A stretch of DNA of 64,000 bases, taken from the NCBI RefSeq assembly GCF_014196525.1, contig NZ_JACIDX010000020.1:32319-96318 (forward strand), in the 5' to 3' direction. Positions within the stretch are counted from its first letter, which is position 1. Every line of letters begins with the position of its first letter. The notes below the pieces were generated by a model. The model was not told the DNA's origin. It worked only from the letters and a program-made list of their open reading frames with translations, and made no database searches. Both the position numbers and the translations under genes were made by a program. This DNA is from Novosphingobium sediminicola. Lineage in GTDB: Bacteria; Pseudomonadota; Alphaproteobacteria; Sphingomonadales; Sphingomonadaceae. This document shows, one piece after another, positions 24,005 to 33,465 of the stretch.

Positions 24005-26113
24005 ATGAAAATGCAGAAGACATCGCGATGGTCCGGCACCTCTGGCGCCTCGCTCCTTGCCTTGGCCCTCGTGGCCGCGCCGGGCCTCGCTCTGGCCGCG
24101 ACCGTCGAGGATGGCGATGGAGCGAAGGGGGAGGAAATCGTCGTCACCGCCGATCGCCGTGACAGCTTCAGTGCCGATTATGTTCAGGCCGGAACATTCC
24201 GCGATGCGCGCCTGCGCGACACGCCGCTGACCATCGCGGTCATGACCAAGGATATTCTGGAAGCACAGCAGGTGCGCTCGGTGGTCGATGCGGTGCGCAA
24301 CACGCCGGGCGTGACACAGGCCCAGATCAACAGCGCAATCTACAGCAATTTGGCTATCCGAGGCATCACGCTCAACAATTTTACCAATGTACGCTGGAAC
24401 GGTGTCCTGCCGATCGTGAACCTGATCGAGCAACCCATCGAGAGCAAGGACCGCATCGAGGTGCTCAAAGGTGCCGCAGGCCTCTATTATGGTTTTGCCA
24501 CACCATCGGGCATCATCAATCTTGTCACCGAAAGGCCGGGCAAAGCACCGGTGAACCGGATCGACGTCATGGGCGATTCCAATGGCACGATTGGCGGCAG
24601 CGTCGATGTTTCGCGCAATTTGGGATCGCGCGCAGGACTGCGGGTCAATGCGGGTGGAACCTCGCTGGAAACCGGCATCCAGCGCAGTTCGGGTTCGCGC
24701 CGCTTCATCTCCGGCGCCTTCGACTGGCGGCCGCTGGATGGGCTCGAAGTGCTGCTGGATGCGGAATATAATTTCAAGACCATCACCGAACCGACCGAAT
24801 TCAGCCTGCCCGCCGCCGTCAACGGCGTGATCGCCATCCCGCCGCTTCAGGCTTCGTCGAAAAACCTCGGCGCGGCATGGATGCAGGGGCGCGGGTGGGA
24901 GACGAACCTGCTGGCGCGGGTGAATTACGATTTCGCGCCCAAATGGCGCCTCGCGCTGGCGGCGGGACAGTCCTATCTGACGCGCAACCGGGCCTATTCC
25001 TCTTTCTCGGGCTATAATCTGGGCACAGGCGACGGCACGCTTTCGGTGGCCATGACCAGCGGCAATGACTACAAGAACGTCATCTATCGCAGCGACATTT
25101 CCGGTTCGTTTCAGACCGGGCCGATCAGCCACGCGCTGATGGTGGGCGTTTCCTATTACACCCGCGACAGCAATGTGCCGACGGCGGTACGCTACAGTTT
25201 CGCGCAAAACCTCTACAATCCGGTCGCAATCCCCCAGCAGCCCAACCCGGCGCGCATCATCGCCAATCCATCGCGGGTGGAGGACTTCGGCGTCTATATT
25301 TTCGACCGCGCCTCGCTGGGCGAATGGTTGCAGGCGACCGTTGGTTATCGCAAGACCGACTATAGCGATGTCAGCAAGACCAGTTCGTATAAGATCCGGC
25401 CCGGCACATGGTCCTATGGCGTGATGGTCAAACCGTTCCATTGGGCCAATGTTTACGCCAACTATATCGAAGGGCTGGAGCCCGGCCCGATTGCCCAGCA
25501 GATCGCCAACAATGCGGGCGAGGTCCTGCCCGCCGCCATCAGCCGCCAGAAGGAAGTGGGCATCAAGATCGAGCCGATCCGGGGCGTGCTGCTGACGGGC
25601 GCCTATTTCCATATCCGGCGCCCCTCGGCCTATCTCAACAGCGCCAATACCTATGTTCAGGATGCCGAGGCGCTCTATCAGGGCGCCGAATTCAGCGTGG
25701 TGGGCGAGGTACTTCCCCGCCTCTCGCTCTCGGCCAGCGCGATGGTGCTGGATGCCAAGCAGCAATCAGGCAATGCCGCGGTGATCGGGAAAATGATCGA
25801 GAATGTCTCGAAATTTTCCGGCTCGATCTTTGCCGAATATCGCGTGCCGCTGGTGGAGGGCCTGCGCGTATCGGCGGGCATGTTCCATGTCGGGCGGCGG
25901 GCGGTCAATGCGCTCAATCAGGGTTTCGTGCCCGGTTATGAAACCTTTGACATTGGCGCGAGCTATGACTTCAACCTTGCCGGACGCCGCACAACCTTGC
26001 GCGCCTATGCCGAGAATGTGACCGGCAAGCGCTATTGGGCCTCGACCGGATCGAGCCTGCTGGCTCAAGGCCTGCCCGGCAGCGTGCGGATGAGCCTGTC
26101 GACCCGCTTCTGA
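24005..26113 (+). CDS. TonB-dependent siderophore receptor (FhuA/FecA-like)
   Basis: A 702-residue receptor. Signal peptide MKMQKTSRW through ALAATVEDG, TonB-box-like EIVVTADRR, plug with DTPLTIAVMTKDILE and IEVLKGAAGLYYGFATPSGIINLVT, then a barrel ending in RMSLSTRF. The plug style, with V-LKG-x-x-x-L-YG and P-SG-IIN, is that of ferric-siderophore receptors. The ATG at 24005 follows GGGGACGAA; the second Met at 24011 is possible. A Fur-like site lies upstream. It converges on the PepSY gene, with a symmetrical hairpin between. The specific siderophore is unknown. Confidence 0.9.
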   Translation: MKMQKTSRWSGTSGASLLALALVAAPGLALAATVEDGDGAKGEEIVVTADRRDSFSADYVQAGTFRDARLRDTPLTIAVMTKDILEAQQVRSVVDAVRNTPGVTQAQINSAIYSNLAIRGITLNNFTNVRWNGVLPIVNLIEQPIESKDRIEVLKGAAGLYYGFATPSGIINLVTERPGKAPVNRIDVMGDSNGTIGGSVDVSRNLGSRAGLRVNAGGTSLETGIQRSSGSRRFISGAFDWRPLDGLEVLLDAEYNFKTITEPTEFSLPAAVNGVIAIPPLQASSKNLGAAWMQGRGWETNLLARVNYDFAPKWRLALAAGQSYLTRNRAYSSFSGYNLGTGDGTLSVAMTSGNDYKNVIYRSDISGSFQTGPISHALMVGVSYYTRDSNVPTAVRYSFAQNLYNPVAIPQQPNPARIIANPSRVEDFGVYIFDRASLGEWLQATVGYRKTDYSDVSKTSSYKIRPGTWSYGVMVKPFHWANVYANYIEGLEPGPIAQQIANNAGEVLPAAISRQKEVGIKIEPIRGVLLTGAYFHIRRPSAYLNSANTYVQDAEALYQGAEFSVVGEVLPRLSLSASAMVLDAKQQSGNAAVIGKMIENVSKFSGSIFAEYRVPLVEGLRVSAGMFHVGRRAVNALNQGFVPGYETFDIGASYDFNLAGRRTTLRAYAENVTGKRYWASTGSSLLAQGLPGSVRMSLSTRF

Positions 26114-26120
26114 TGGTTGA

Positions 26121-26146
26121 TCAGCCGGAGCCCAAACTCCGGCTGA
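26121..26146. terminator. Symmetrical hairpin between convergent genes
   Basis: A 10-bp perfect stem (TCAGCCGGAG / CTCCGGCTGA) with loop CCCAAA sits between the receptor stop at 26113 and the PepSY gene end at 26151. No strong T-run follows on either strand, so it is a probable but atypical bidirectional terminator. Confidence 0.55.
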
Positions 26147-26150
26147 CGCA

Positions 26151-27287
26151 TCATCCCCGCCGCGAAGGCCGCCGGAACCAGAAGCTCCAGACCGCCAGCG
26201 AACCCAGCATGGCCAGCCCCAGCCCCGAAATGGTCATGATCCAGCGCCCCGCCCCCGGCAAAGCATCGCCGGTATGCAGCGGATATTCCGCATTCTTTAC
26301 CCGCGCGCGGATCGGGAGAGTGCGGGAATCGCGCCATTGCGCCAGTTGTCCCTTGCCATCGAACCACAGCATCGTGCGCCCGTTGGGCGTCCATTCGCCA
26401 GGCCGCCGCATACGGATCAGGATCCGCGCCTCCCTGGCGTTAGGCAGGGCGATATAGCGCAATTCACCATCGGGCACCTGGGCCCGCGCCGTGGCGATCA
26501 CCGCCTGCCAGTCGATGGGGGGCTGGACCTGCGCTGTGGGCGCTTTGGGCGCTTTGGCCCGCTGCGCCGCGCCAAACGGGGCCAGCAGGACATCCTCCAC
26601 CACCGGAAGCGCCATCATCGCACCGCTGACAAAGCTGAGCACGAGAAAGGGCGCGACCATGACCCCCAGATCGCGGTGATGGCGCAGGATCGCCGGGCGG
26701 CTCAGCCGTTTGGGTGTGAGGCGGAATTCAAAGGTCGAGCGCGTACGCCACCACAACAGAACGCCGGTGATGACAAAGCCCAGCCCGATCAGCCCCGCGA
26801 TACCGACGATGGCCTCGCCGGTATCGCCGCTGAACAGACGGCGGTGCAGATCGATGATCCAAACCTCGGGCCGCTGCCATTCGCTTGACCATTGGGTAAC
26901 AATCTGCCCCGATTGATCGAAATAGGCCCCGCCCTCTCCCGTGTAATAGGCGCGATGCACGCCCAGCCCGTCGCCCGCCACGCGCAGGCTGCGCAGCTTA
27001 TGCGCCGGATCGCCCAGCATATGCGTAACCAGCGCCGCAAGCCGCGCATCGTCGCGGGTCACCGGATCGGCGGCATGGGCCATGGTCCAGCGCAGAAACA
27101 GCGTTTGATGCAGCAGAAAGACGCCCGTGGCGCCCAGCACCGCCAGCAACACGCCAAGAATTCCGCCCGTCCAGCGATGCAGCGTTTCGATGCTGCGCAT
27201 CGCCTTGCCCGTGCCGAAAACCTTGGCTTTTGCGGTGATTTTGGGGTTCGACGCCGTCTTGGCCCGGTTCATGGCGGCCTCCTTCAT
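26151..27287 (-). CDS. PepSY-associated membrane protein (iron-uptake type)
   Basis: A 378-residue inner-membrane protein. A transmembrane helix follows RSIETLHRWTGGILGVLLAV, then a large periplasmic PepSY-like part (VLHQTLFLRW onward), two central helices near GLIGLGFVITGVLLWWR and LGVMVAPFLVLSFVSGAMM, and a C-terminal helix ending in WFRRP. The layout is that of PepSY_TM proteins, commonly encoded with siderophore receptors and proposed to reduce ferric-siderophores; histidines in LHRW and RHHRDLG may bind haem. The ATG at 27287 overlaps the previous stop (ATGA); an alternative ATG at 27272 has AAGGAGG. It is the third gene of a Fur-type operon beginning at 30167. Confidence 0.85.
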   Translation of the reverse strand: MKEAAMNRAKTASNPKITAKAKVFGTGKAMRSIETLHRWTGGILGVLLAVLGATGVFLLHQTLFLRWTMAHAADPVTRDDARLAALVTHMLGDPAHKLRSLRVAGDGLGVHRAYYTGEGGAYFDQSGQIVTQWSSEWQRPEVWIIDLHRRLFSGDTGEAIVGIAGLIGLGFVITGVLLWWRTRSTFEFRLTPKRLSRPAILRHHRDLGVMVAPFLVLSFVSGAMMALPVVEDVLLAPFGAAQRAKAPKAPTAQVQPPIDWQAVIATARAQVPDGELRYIALPNAREARILIRMRRPGEWTPNGRTMLWFDGKGQLAQWRDSRTLPIRARVKNAEYPLHTGDALPGAGRWIMTISGLGLAMLGSLAVWSFWFRRPSRRG

Positions 27288-28006
27288 GCGCGCGGTCCTC
27301 CGGCGGCCCAGGTCACCGCCGCGTCGAACAGGCGCAGCCCAGCGGGCGACAGATTGGTGAATGTCTCATTGTTCAGGAACATCATCACCCGCCGCGCCGG
27401 GGCCAGTGTTTCGTAATCCATCGTCGCGCCCTTTTCATAGCCGAAGATCGCCGCCTTTTCAGGCTGGCCATAAAGTGTGGCGATGGTGATGGCGCCAAGG
27501 CCCGGCTTGCCCCAGCTCATCGGCGCCTGCTTTGCATAGACATTGGCCAACCCGGCCGAAAGCCCGCCCGCCATCGGATGGGGGGCGTTGACGATCCAGA
27601 GGTAACGCTCCTTCTCCGCCTCGCCAAAATCGAGATCATGCCGCTTGCCGGTCATCGCCAGATCATCGAGACAATCGTTCTCCCATGTCAGCAGGGGAAC
27701 GGGCGAGCGACGCCATGCCGGATCGACATCCTTGGCCGCCACGGTCGAGGACAGAATGACCAGATCGAAGCCTGTGGCGGCCGATGGCCCGGCGCGCTGA
27801 TCGGCCATTTCCACGGCAAAGCCGCTCGCCAGCAGATGGTCGCGCAAGGCCTGATCGACAGCCATGCTCGGTCCGCCCTGCTGCACCACCAGCAGGACGC
27901 GCCGGGCCGCCGAGGCCGGGATCGGAGTCGGGGCCGCAACCGCAGGCATGGCCATCAGCGCGGCCAGCGCCGCCAGACCGGATGTGAGGCTGCGCCTGTC
28001 CATCAT
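27284..28006 (-). CDS. Secreted ThuA/GATase1-like protein in iron-uptake operon
   Basis: About 240 residues: a signal peptide (MMDRRSLTSGLAALAAL through VAAPTP) and a Rossmann-like domain with LLVVQQGGPSMAVDQALRD and FDLVILSSTVAA, then HPMAGGLSAGLANVYAK and GATMDYETLAPARRVMMFL. The pattern resembles ThuA-like/class I amidotransferase-fold domains found in secreted proteins, but no catalytic Cys is evident in the expected elbow. It lies between the TonB receptor and the PepSY gene and overlaps the latter by 4 bases. A periplasmic role in iron or siderophore handling is inferred from context only. Confidence 0.65.
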   Translation of the reverse strand: MMDRRSLTSGLAALAALMAMPAVAAPTPIPASAARRVLLVVQQGGPSMAVDQALRDHLLASGFAVEMADQRAGPSAATGFDLVILSSTVAAKDVDPAWRRSPVPLLTWENDCLDDLAMTGKRHDLDFGEAEKERYLWIVNAPHPMAGGLSAGLANVYAKQAPMSWGKPGLGAITIATLYGQPEKAAIFGYEKGATMDYETLAPARRVMMFLNNETFTNLSPAGLRLFDAAVTWAAGGPRA

Positions 28007-28016
28007 CGTGGACCCG

Positions 28017-30167
28017 TTAAAGCGCGATGGAGGCAGTGAGCGAGACACGGCGCGGATCTCCGATCGAGACGAAATAGACATTGACCGCCGACTGGTAATA
28101 GGTGCGGTCGAACAGGTTCTTGACGTTAAGCTGGAGGCTGGCCTTCTTTCCCATCACGCGCGTGTCATAGGTGAGGAAGGCATCAGCCACTACATAACTG
28201 GGCAAAAAGAAGCTGTTGGCTGAGTCCCCGGCCCGGCGACCAACATAGCGCGGTCCTCCGCCAAGGCGCAGTCGGTCGCCCCCCGCGATCCGCCCGAAAT
28301 CATAGACGCCCGACAGCGACGCGGTATTCTTCGCCACATTGGCCAGCAGGTTTCCGGCATAAAGCGGATCCTGGGTGGTCTTGGCATCGGTATAGGCAAA
28401 GCTGGCGATGGTGCTGAGATGGTCGGTGATCTGCCCCGCCAGATCGAGCTCCACCCCGCGCGAACGGGCGCGCCCGGCGGTGCGATAGTCGGTCAGGCCG
28501 GTGGCAGTGTTATATTGCGACACGATCACATTGCGCTTGTCGATATCATAGACCGCCAGCGTGCCGGTGATGCGATGAGGCAATTCGACCTTCACGCCCG
28601 CTTCGAACTGACGCCCGCGTTCGGGGGCAAAGCTGGAATCCAGCACGACGCCGGTTGACAGCGCCGCGATGGTCGAGGCGGGTTTGAGCGACTGAGTATA
28701 GCTGAGATAGGCCGAGAGGAAGTCGGTCGCCTTATAGACCAGACCCACGCGCGGCAGGAACTTGTCGCCCTCGATATTGGTGTTGGCCACGAAAGGCCGC
28801 CCCTTGCCTGCGACTTGCCGATAATGCAGGAAACGTCCGCCCGCGACAAAGATCCACTTATCGCCCAGATGCACGGTATCCTGCGCAAAGAACGAGTAAT
28901 TGTGCAGGTTGTCGGTCTGGTCGCTGTCGCTGGCCGAAACGGTGGTCGAGATCGCCTGACGGCCATAGATCGGCGTGAAATAGCTAAAGCCCGTGGTGAC
29001 CGCCTGACGCAGCAGGTCGCGGCGATAAATGCGGCGATGCTCGGCCTCGGCGCCCAATTGCAGGTCGTGCTTCATGCCCAGCCATTGCACCGAACCGTCG
29101 ATATAGGCGGTGCTGTACAGATCGGTGCTGAGCGCGCCGCGCGTGCCGTCATTGCTGCGGGTGACGGCGCCCGTGGTGGTGTTGACGCCCGACACGCGGA
29201 ACTGGCCCGCATCATAGGTTTCGGAATTGAAGCTGCCGCTGAAATGTGCGCCCCAGCCCTTGCCCAATTGATGGTCGATAGAAAGCTGGCCCAGATGCGT
29301 CTGACCCGCCATGATGTTGGTCGGTTCGTCCAGTCGCTCGCGCCGGTCGATGGCCAGCGGGGCGCCGGTCTTGCTGTCGATTACGGTGCCGCGGTCAAAG
29401 GGGGCGCTGTATCTGCGATATTCGTACCAAGCCACCACCTGCGTCTTTTGCCCATAATAGGCCAGCGAAGGGGCGACCAGCGTTTCATGGCGCGCGCCGA
29501 AATTGCGCCAATAGGCTGAATCCTCCTGATCCACCACCAGTCGATAGGCCAGATTGCCGCCCAAAGGCCCGGTGGTGTCGATCATTTCATGCACCCCGTT
29601 GCGACCATGGCCATAGGTTTCGCCCGAAACCGACAGCATCGTGGCGGCTTTGGTCTGGGGTTTCTTGCTGACGATGTTGATCACGCCGCCCGGGTCCATG
29701 ATGCCATAAAGCAGCGAGGAAGGGCCTTTCAGAACCTCGACGCTTTCGGCCGCCGCATTGAAGCCGCGCCCCTGCACCAGCGGCATGCCGTTATGCATGA
29801 TCGACCCGTCACGATTCCCGCCAAAGCCGCGCTTCATGATCGTGTCCTGGGTCGAGGCCAGCGTGTTGCCCTGGGTAATGCCGCTGACATTGGTCAGCAC
29901 ATCGTCGAGATAGCGCGGGCGCTGGTCGCGGATCACCTGCGCCGCGACGATATTGACCACTTGCGGCACATCGAGCGCGCGGGCCGAGGAGCGCAGGGTC
30001 GAGGCATCGGGGGTGGGCTGATAGCGGTCGTCGGCCCCGATCTGCACCTGCGATGCACGCGCCGTCACGATGATCGTGTCTCCCTGCGTTGTGGGCGTGT
30101 CGGCATGGGCGTGCGCCCCGCTGACAAAAAGGGCCGTGGAAGCAAAGAGGGCAGATTTCAGGGACAC
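28017..30167 (-). CDS. TonB-dependent siderophore receptor, second copy
   Basis: About 716 residues. The GTG start at 30167 (VSLKSALFASTALFVSG) gives a proper signal peptide ending AHA-HAD; a longer frame to 30311 includes the promoter and operator region. The TonB-box-like part is DTIIVTAR, the plug contains QVIRDQRPRYLDDVLTNVSG and VEVLKGPSSLLYGIMDPGGV, followed by INIVSKKP, typical of ferric-siderophore receptors of the FhuE/FpvA style. The barrel ends in VSLTASIAL, leucine instead of the usual phenylalanine. It heads the operon with the ThuA-like and PepSY genes, behind a strong Fur-like palindrome. Confidence 0.9.
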   Translation of the reverse strand: MSLKSALFASTALFVSGAHAHADTPTTQGDTIIVTARASQVQIGADDRYQPTPDASTLRSSARALDVPQVVNIVAAQVIRDQRPRYLDDVLTNVSGITQGNTLASTQDTIMKRGFGGNRDGSIMHNGMPLVQGRGFNAAAESVEVLKGPSSLLYGIMDPGGVINIVSKKPQTKAATMLSVSGETYGHGRNGVHEMIDTTGPLGGNLAYRLVVDQEDSAYWRNFGARHETLVAPSLAYYGQKTQVVAWYEYRRYSAPFDRGTVIDSKTGAPLAIDRRERLDEPTNIMAGQTHLGQLSIDHQLGKGWGAHFSGSFNSETYDAGQFRVSGVNTTTGAVTRSNDGTRGALSTDLYSTAYIDGSVQWLGMKHDLQLGAEAEHRRIYRRDLLRQAVTTGFSYFTPIYGRQAISTTVSASDSDQTDNLHNYSFFAQDTVHLGDKWIFVAGGRFLHYRQVAGKGRPFVANTNIEGDKFLPRVGLVYKATDFLSAYLSYTQSLKPASTIAALSTGVVLDSSFAPERGRQFEAGVKVELPHRITGTLAVYDIDKRNVIVSQYNTATGLTDYRTAGRARSRGVELDLAGQITDHLSTIASFAYTDAKTTQDPLYAGNLLANVAKNTASLSGVYDFGRIAGGDRLRLGGGPRYVGRRAGDSANSFFLPSYVVADAFLTYDTRVMGKKASLQLNVKNLFDRTYYQSAVNVYFVSIGDPRRVSLTASIAL

Positions 30168-30196
30168 AAAGGTTCTCGCTATGGCTGGACATTTTA

Positions 30197-30221
30197 GATA
30201 ATGCGAGTCGATTGCATTATC
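30197..30221. promoter_or_regulatory. Fur-type palindrome upstream of second siderophore receptor
   Basis: GATAATGC and GCATTATC form perfect 8-bp arms over 25 bases, with the inner 7-1-7 core TGCGAGT-C-GATTGCA at 30202-30216. It lies 30 bases upstream of the receptor GTG start, where Fur would block RNA polymerase. It is the strongest iron-regulation signal in the window. Confidence 0.68.
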
Positions 30222-30291
30222 AGAATCTGCCCTTAGCGAGGTGCTGATGGATCGTAAAGCGGAGCCGCCGAAAGTTTGCGATTTGTAACAG

Positions 30292-31788
30292 TCACAACCG
30301 GATCGGCCCACCCTGATATTGCGCCTGCCACATCACGGCGGCGATCTCGGCCCTGTCAGGGCCACCCGCGCCTTGGCTGACGGCGCAGGCCACTTCGAGC
30401 GCCACATCGCGCAGTCTCTCGATGGGGGGAAGCAGGGGGCCGTTGCTGTTCATCCCCGCAATGGTGCGGGCCGCAGCCAGAAACATCTCGTCCGTAACCT
30501 GCGATGCACGGGCCGCCAAAACGCCGAGGCCGAGGCCCGGAAAGACATAGACATTGTTGACCTGCGTGATGCCCTCGACCGCAAACGGGCTGCCCGTGCC
30601 GATGATGGCGCGCCCCTCGCTCCATGCCTGCACATCGACCGGATGGGCCTCGCAATGCGAGATCGGGTTGGACAAGGGAAAGACAATGGGCTGCGCGGTG
30701 CCCGATGCCATGGCCCGGATGACCTCTTCGGAAAATGCACCCGGCTGGCCCGATGTCCCCACCAGCACGGTTGCCCCGACATGGCGCACCACCTGAGCCA
30801 ACGAAGGCGCGGCATCGCTTGCACAGCCCCATGAGGCAATGTCCTGCGCGCGGCGGGCATAGCGGCGCTGGGCTGGGGAAAGGCCGTCTTGTCCCGCCAT
30901 CACCAGCCCCATGCAATCGACCGGCCAGATCGCGGCGCGGGCCTGCGCCTCGCTGGCCCCATCCTCCACCATGGCCCTGACCAGAAGGTCGGCAATGCCC
31001 GCCCCGGCCGCGCCAAAACCGAACATCACGATCCGCTGATCCTGCAAAGGGCTTCCCACGCGCCTGACGGCGGCCATCAATGTGCCGACGGCGGTGGCGG
31101 CGGTGCCCTGAATATCATCGTTGAAAGAGGGCAGCATTGTCCTGTACCGATCGAGCAGTTTCCAGGCATTAGCCCCGGCAAAATCCTCCCATTGCAGGAC
31201 CACATGGGGCCAGCGCTGCGCCACAACCTCGACAAATTGATCGACGAACCCATCGTAATCCTCACCACGCACGCGGGCATGGCGCCAGCCCACATAGAGC
31301 GGATCATCGCGCAGGGCCGCATTGTCGGTGCCCGCATCCAGCAGGATCGGCAGCACTTCGCCCGGATGGATTCCCGCGCAGGCGGTGTAGAGCGCCAGCT
31401 TGCCGATGGGGATGCCCATACCGCCTGCGCCCTGATCGCCCAGTCCCAGAATACGCTCGCCATCGGAAACCACGATCACCTTGACCCGGTCAAAGGCCGG
31501 GTTGGCCAGCATATGTTCGATCCGGTCACGATTGGGCCATGAGATGAAAAGCCCGCGCGCCTTGCGCCAGATCTCGCTGAAACGCCGGCACCCCTCGCCC
31601 ACCGTGGGCGTATAGACCAACGGCAGCATATGGGGCAGATCGCTTTGCACCAGCGCCTGAAACAGGATCTCATTGCTGTCCTGAAGCTCGCGCAGAAAAA
31701 TATAGCGATGGAAATCGTCGGGCAGTGCATCGAGCGCCCGGCGGCGGCGTTCGATCTGGGCCTCCAGCGTGCCGACATGGGGCGGCAA
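30292..31788 (-). CDS. NAD-dependent malic enzyme
   Basis: At least 498 residues; oxidative decarboxylation of malate to pyruvate. Landmarks are YTPTVGEGCRRFSEI, GLGDQGAGGMGIPIGKLALY, NDDIQGTAATAVGTLMAA and the NAD fold FGFGAAGAGIADLL. The given start is a TTG inside a conserved segment. In-frame sequence upstream, to a TGA at 31912-31914, still encodes family-like residues LLSDPLTNKGTAFTQDERD and GLHGLLPPHV, but holds no ATG, GTG or TTG. An AGGAGG at 31905-31910 suggests initiation at ATC 31899, ATT 31902 or CTG 31893, or a small frameshift from ATG 31915 or 31889. It follows the porin and dctA genes on the same strand, so imported malate would be its substrate. Confidence 0.87.
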   Translation of the reverse strand: MPPHVGTLEAQIERRRRALDALPDDFHRYIFLRELQDSNEILFQALVQSDLPHMLPLVYTPTVGEGCRRFSEIWRKARGLFISWPNRDRIEHMLANPAFDRVKVIVVSDGERILGLGDQGAGGMGIPIGKLALYTACAGIHPGEVLPILLDAGTDNAALRDDPLYVGWRHARVRGEDYDGFVDQFVEVVAQRWPHVVLQWEDFAGANAWKLLDRYRTMLPSFNDDIQGTAATAVGTLMAAVRRVGSPLQDQRIVMFGFGAAGAGIADLLVRAMVEDGASEAQARAAIWPVDCMGLVMAGQDGLSPAQRRYARRAQDIASWGCASDAAPSLAQVVRHVGATVLVGTSGQPGAFSEEVIRAMASGTAQPIVFPLSNPISHCEAHPVDVQAWSEGRAIIGTGSPFAVEGITQVNNVYVFPGLGLGVLAARASQVTDEMFLAAARTIAGMNSNGPLLPPIERLRDVALEVACAVSQGAGGPDRAEIAAVMWQAQYQGGPIRL

Positions 31789-31915
31789 CAGTCCATGGAG
31801 GCCATAATGGTCGCGCTCGTCCTGTGTGAAAGCCGTGCCCTTGTTGGTAAGCGGATCGCTCAGGAGCGCCCTTGCCGTGCCGTAGCCATGCAGTGTGATA
31901 ATATCCTCCTGTCAT

Positions 31916-33412
31916 TCAGAAGCGGAAGCTGATCCAGCCGGCCAAGAAATCCGAGCTTTTGAAACCGGCATTGGTCAGCGCCGGGCCGGCATGCAGATGC
32001 TCGTATCGGCCGGTCACGGAAACATGGGGCGACAAGGTCCAGACGGCCTGCGCGCGGGCGGTTTCGGCGATCTTGCGCCCCGCAGCGTTCTGGGTTCCGG
32101 CAAAGGCTGTGCCATTGGCGCGATAGACCGCATCATGGACCGTTTCGCGCCATGAAAACTGATATTCCAGCGAGACGCGCAGGCTCGATGCAGGCTGAAA
32201 ACTGAAATTGGGCGCGATGGCGATCAGATTGGTCGGCGTGGCATAAAGCTGATAGCTGTAATAGATATTGTTGCCCAAGGGCGCGAGCGCGGTCTTCAGC
32301 TTGCCCGTGCCATACGCCCCGCCGCCGGTGGCATAATCGGCATGAAAGCCCACGCGCGGCGCCGAGTGGTTGCGCCCAAGCCGATAGGATTGCGCCATCA
32401 GCACCTGCCAGGCCGCGATCGGGCGATTGTCATAATGACCAGCCTGGTAATTGACGGTCCAGTCAAGGTTGACCGGCCCGGCATCGCCCCACAGATGCAG
32501 GCCGTAGAATTCGCGCACTTCATGGGCGGTTGTCGCCCCCCATACGGCCGCCGTGTTGCGCAGGCGCCAGTAAAAGGGATCGAGATAGAGTTTCGATCCG
32601 CCCAGCCAGTCATTGGGAATGCGCAAGCCCCCCGAAATGCCCGAAAACCGGCGCGTGTCCTTGTTCAGATCGTCGCCCGTGCCCTGTTGTCCGGGGCGGG
32701 TGGGAGTAAAATCAAACATGTCGATCCGCATATGCCGCGCCTTCGCCCAGCCCCGGAAACCGTTATAGGACAGAAAGATCGTGTTATTGTCGCGCGGCAC
32801 CAGCAGCAGGTTCGGCCCGTCGGAAAAGGTCTGGCGGCCATAGCGCACGCCCAGCTTGACCCCGGCCACCTTGGCGGTGACGTCGGCAAAGGACTGCTGA
32901 ACGATGGCGGTATTGTCCAGATAACCCGATGGCGTACCGATATTGCGCCCCGAAATGCCCGCATGGGCCAGTTCGGCATAAACGCGGATATGCGGGCCGA
33001 TGTGCAGGTCTGCCCCGCCCACGATGCGGGCAATATCCTGTCTTTGAGCCTGCGCATCTTTCAGGTCCGGGTTGGTGGTCTCATTCACGCGCAGCCGCAA
33101 TTCGCCCGAGAGTGTGAGATAGATATTGCCCGCCGCATCGACCGGGATGAATTTGAGGTGGTCGATAGCGCTGCGCCGTTTGGCCGGATCGCGCAGCCTG
33201 CTCCAATCCTCAACCCAGCGCGACTGGTTATAGCCTGCGCTGGTCACGCCGTCGCCCGCGCCATCGGCCGGATAGGCTTCGGACAAAGGCGCGGCCAGCG
33301 CCTGACTGATGCGATCGGGCGGGCCGACCACCTGCGCATGGGCCGCGGCGCCGGAAAAAAGGGCGAGCAAAAGGGCAGCGCCGCCGCCGGGGCGTCGCGA
33401 AAAACTGGTCAT
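31916..33412 (-). CDS. Alginate-export/porin-type outer-membrane protein
   Basis: A 498-residue precursor with signal peptide ending AAAHA-QVV and an 18-strand-like barrel ending in AGWISFRF. Blocks such as VRYGRQTFSDGPNLLLVPRDNN and LSYNGFRGWAKARHMRIDMF match the alginate_exp (AlgE-like) porin family, which in other bacteria includes specific outer-membrane channels for anionic substrates. It lies between dctA and the malic enzyme gene on the same strand, so diffusion of C4-dicarboxylates or related acids across the outer membrane is inferred. No alginate genes are present. Confidence 0.8.
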   Translation of the reverse strand: MTSFSRRPGGGAALLLALFSGAAAHAQVVGPPDRISQALAAPLSEAYPADGAGDGVTSAGYNQSRWVEDWSRLRDPAKRRSAIDHLKFIPVDAAGNIYLTLSGELRLRVNETTNPDLKDAQAQRQDIARIVGGADLHIGPHIRVYAELAHAGISGRNIGTPSGYLDNTAIVQQSFADVTAKVAGVKLGVRYGRQTFSDGPNLLLVPRDNNTIFLSYNGFRGWAKARHMRIDMFDFTPTRPGQQGTGDDLNKDTRRFSGISGGLRIPNDWLGGSKLYLDPFYWRLRNTAAVWGATTAHEVREFYGLHLWGDAGPVNLDWTVNYQAGHYDNRPIAAWQVLMAQSYRLGRNHSAPRVGFHADYATGGGAYGTGKLKTALAPLGNNIYYSYQLYATPTNLIAIAPNFSFQPASSLRVSLEYQFSWRETVHDAVYRANGTAFAGTQNAAGRKIAETARAQAVWTLSPHVSVTGRYEHLHAGPALTNAGFKSSDFLAGWISFRF

Positions 33413-33465
33413 GGGGGAGCTCTCCGGTCAGTCGGGGCGGTCTTGGCGCCTCCCCTTTTGTCTGG

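Noticed and set aside
23972..25765. A minus-strand frame of about 597 codons opposite the siderophore receptor
   Set aside because: Antisense to a clear TonB receptor and without any family similarity.
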